NCBI GenBank assembly: GCA_021736505.1
Contig: JAIPFU010000127.1
Span: 1 to 5,042, forward strand
Direction of reading: 5' to 3'
DNA: 5,042 bases
Origin: Spirochaetia bacterium
GTDB taxonomy: Bacteria; Spirochaetota; Spirochaetia; PWKH01
Positions 4,814 through 5,042 of the stretch are shown in pieces; position 1 is the stretch's first letter; each line of letters starts with the position of its first letter. Below the pieces are notes generated by a model. That model made no database searches and had not been told where the DNA came from. It saw nothing but the letters and a program-made list of their open reading frames with translations. The position numbers were made by a program, and so were the translations under genes.

Positions 4814-5042
4814 TTACAACTGGTAGTACAACTGCCTGAATAACTCGTACCAGGGATCCTTGTCCCAGATTCTAATCATCACTTTCCGTGCATGGGTAAC
4901 AACCTTGCAGGAGATGCGGATCAGATCATCAATAACTTTTCGCAGTCGTTTTCGCTTTCCCTTATGACGATAGGGCAATAATTGGGTATGCTTCATGGCA
5001 GCCTAACCAATGAATCGCAGCGTATTGAAAGCGATCATGGCG
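4814..5042 (-). pseudogene. IS1380-family transposase, C-terminal part with an in-frame stop
   Basis: On the minus strand the frame enters at the window edge as MIAFNTLRFIG, meets TAG at 5005-5003, and continues AAMKHTQLLPYRHKGKRKR, LRKVIDDLIRISCKVVTHAR, KVMIRIWDKDPWYELFRQLY to TAA 4816-4814. The FNTLRFIGQ...R-K-V...A-R-x-x-x-I-x-x-x-D-P-W...L pattern is that of the C-terminal end of IS1380-family DDE transposases. The stop sits where relatives carry Gln, so it reads as a CAG-to-TAG nonsense mutation. ATG 4996 lies downstream of that stop and would make only 60 residues, so it is not a real start. The catalytic core is outside the window, and the copy is inactive unless the stop is suppressed. 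Confidence 0.7.

Larger units (their letters stand above)
4585..5042 (-). mobile_element. IS1380-family element, 3' part (extends beyond window)
   Basis: The transposase C-terminus at 4814-5042 is on the minus strand, so the element's right end should lie to the left. CCTGAATCCGTATAAAATCG (4585-4604) begins with CC, as IS1380-family ends usually do, and it sits exactly where the ATP-grasp-like coding sequence stops resembling its family. The boundary is an inference from this coincidence. About 230 bases between terminus and transposase stop hold no gene, only inverted repeats. Confidence 0.45.

Noticed and set aside
3272..5042. Alternative genetic code with TAG/TAA read as glutamine
   Set aside because: The intact epimerase uses CAA and CAG for Gln and contains no in-frame TAG or TAA. 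The stops occur only in fragments that are already truncated.
1..5042. CRISPR array, tRNA or rRNA genes
   Set aside because: No regularly spaced direct repeats, cloverleaf-like segments or rRNA signatures were seen on either strand.

Overview
This window looks like a stretch of accessory chromosome from a low-GC bacterium. No rRNA, tRNA or lineage-marker gene is present, so the sequence does not fix the species. Only one gene is fully intact: an extended short-chain dehydrogenase/reductase (nucleotide-sugar epimerase/dehydratase type) at 2072-2995. A broken gene with an ATP-grasp-like glycine-rich loop lies downstream, preceded by a decayed gene I cannot recognise. Together these suggest the edge of a surface-polysaccharide (O-antigen or capsule) cluster, but that is an inference.

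Left part, 1-2010: a graveyard of mobile elements packed end to end. In order it holds the C-terminal tail of an IS30-like transposase (2-103), an N-terminal scrap resembling IS4-family transposases (137-229), and a terminal repeat with a frameshifted HTH orfA (236-547). Next come the 3' end of an IS3-family orfB on the minus strand (682-915) and the 3' end of a different IS3-family orfB on the plus strand (936-1124). These two are joined head to head at a 38-bp near-perfect palindrome. The 3' ends of two group II introns follow (1159-1318 and 1319-2010). The first ends, by its domain VI geometry, exactly where the second's reverse transcriptase reading frame begins just after the expected position of the YADD motif, as in a nested intron (twintron) that has lost its 5' half.

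Middle, 2011-3207: a 19-codon open tail (2015-2071), probably the end of a lost upstream operon gene, whose TGA is immediately followed by the ATG of the epimerase gene. After the epimerase come 212 bases with no recognisable gene, including a short direct repeat.

Right part, 3208-5042: an IS3-type left end with a dead orfA (3208-3469, three in-frame stops), a cluster of TGTCAACA/TGTTGACA motifs including a 56-bp palindromic element that looks like two IS ends with nothing between them (3597-3652), and the unrecognised gene with two compensating frameshifts (3696-4313). Then comes the ATP-grasp-like fragment (4322-4609), cut by what appears to be the end of an IS1380-family element, whose minus-strand transposase runs off the window (4814-5042).

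Overall, a polysaccharide gene set seems to have been repeatedly hit by insertion elements and deletions, leaving one intact sugar-nucleotide enzyme. Family names rest on remembered motif patterns; no database search was possible.
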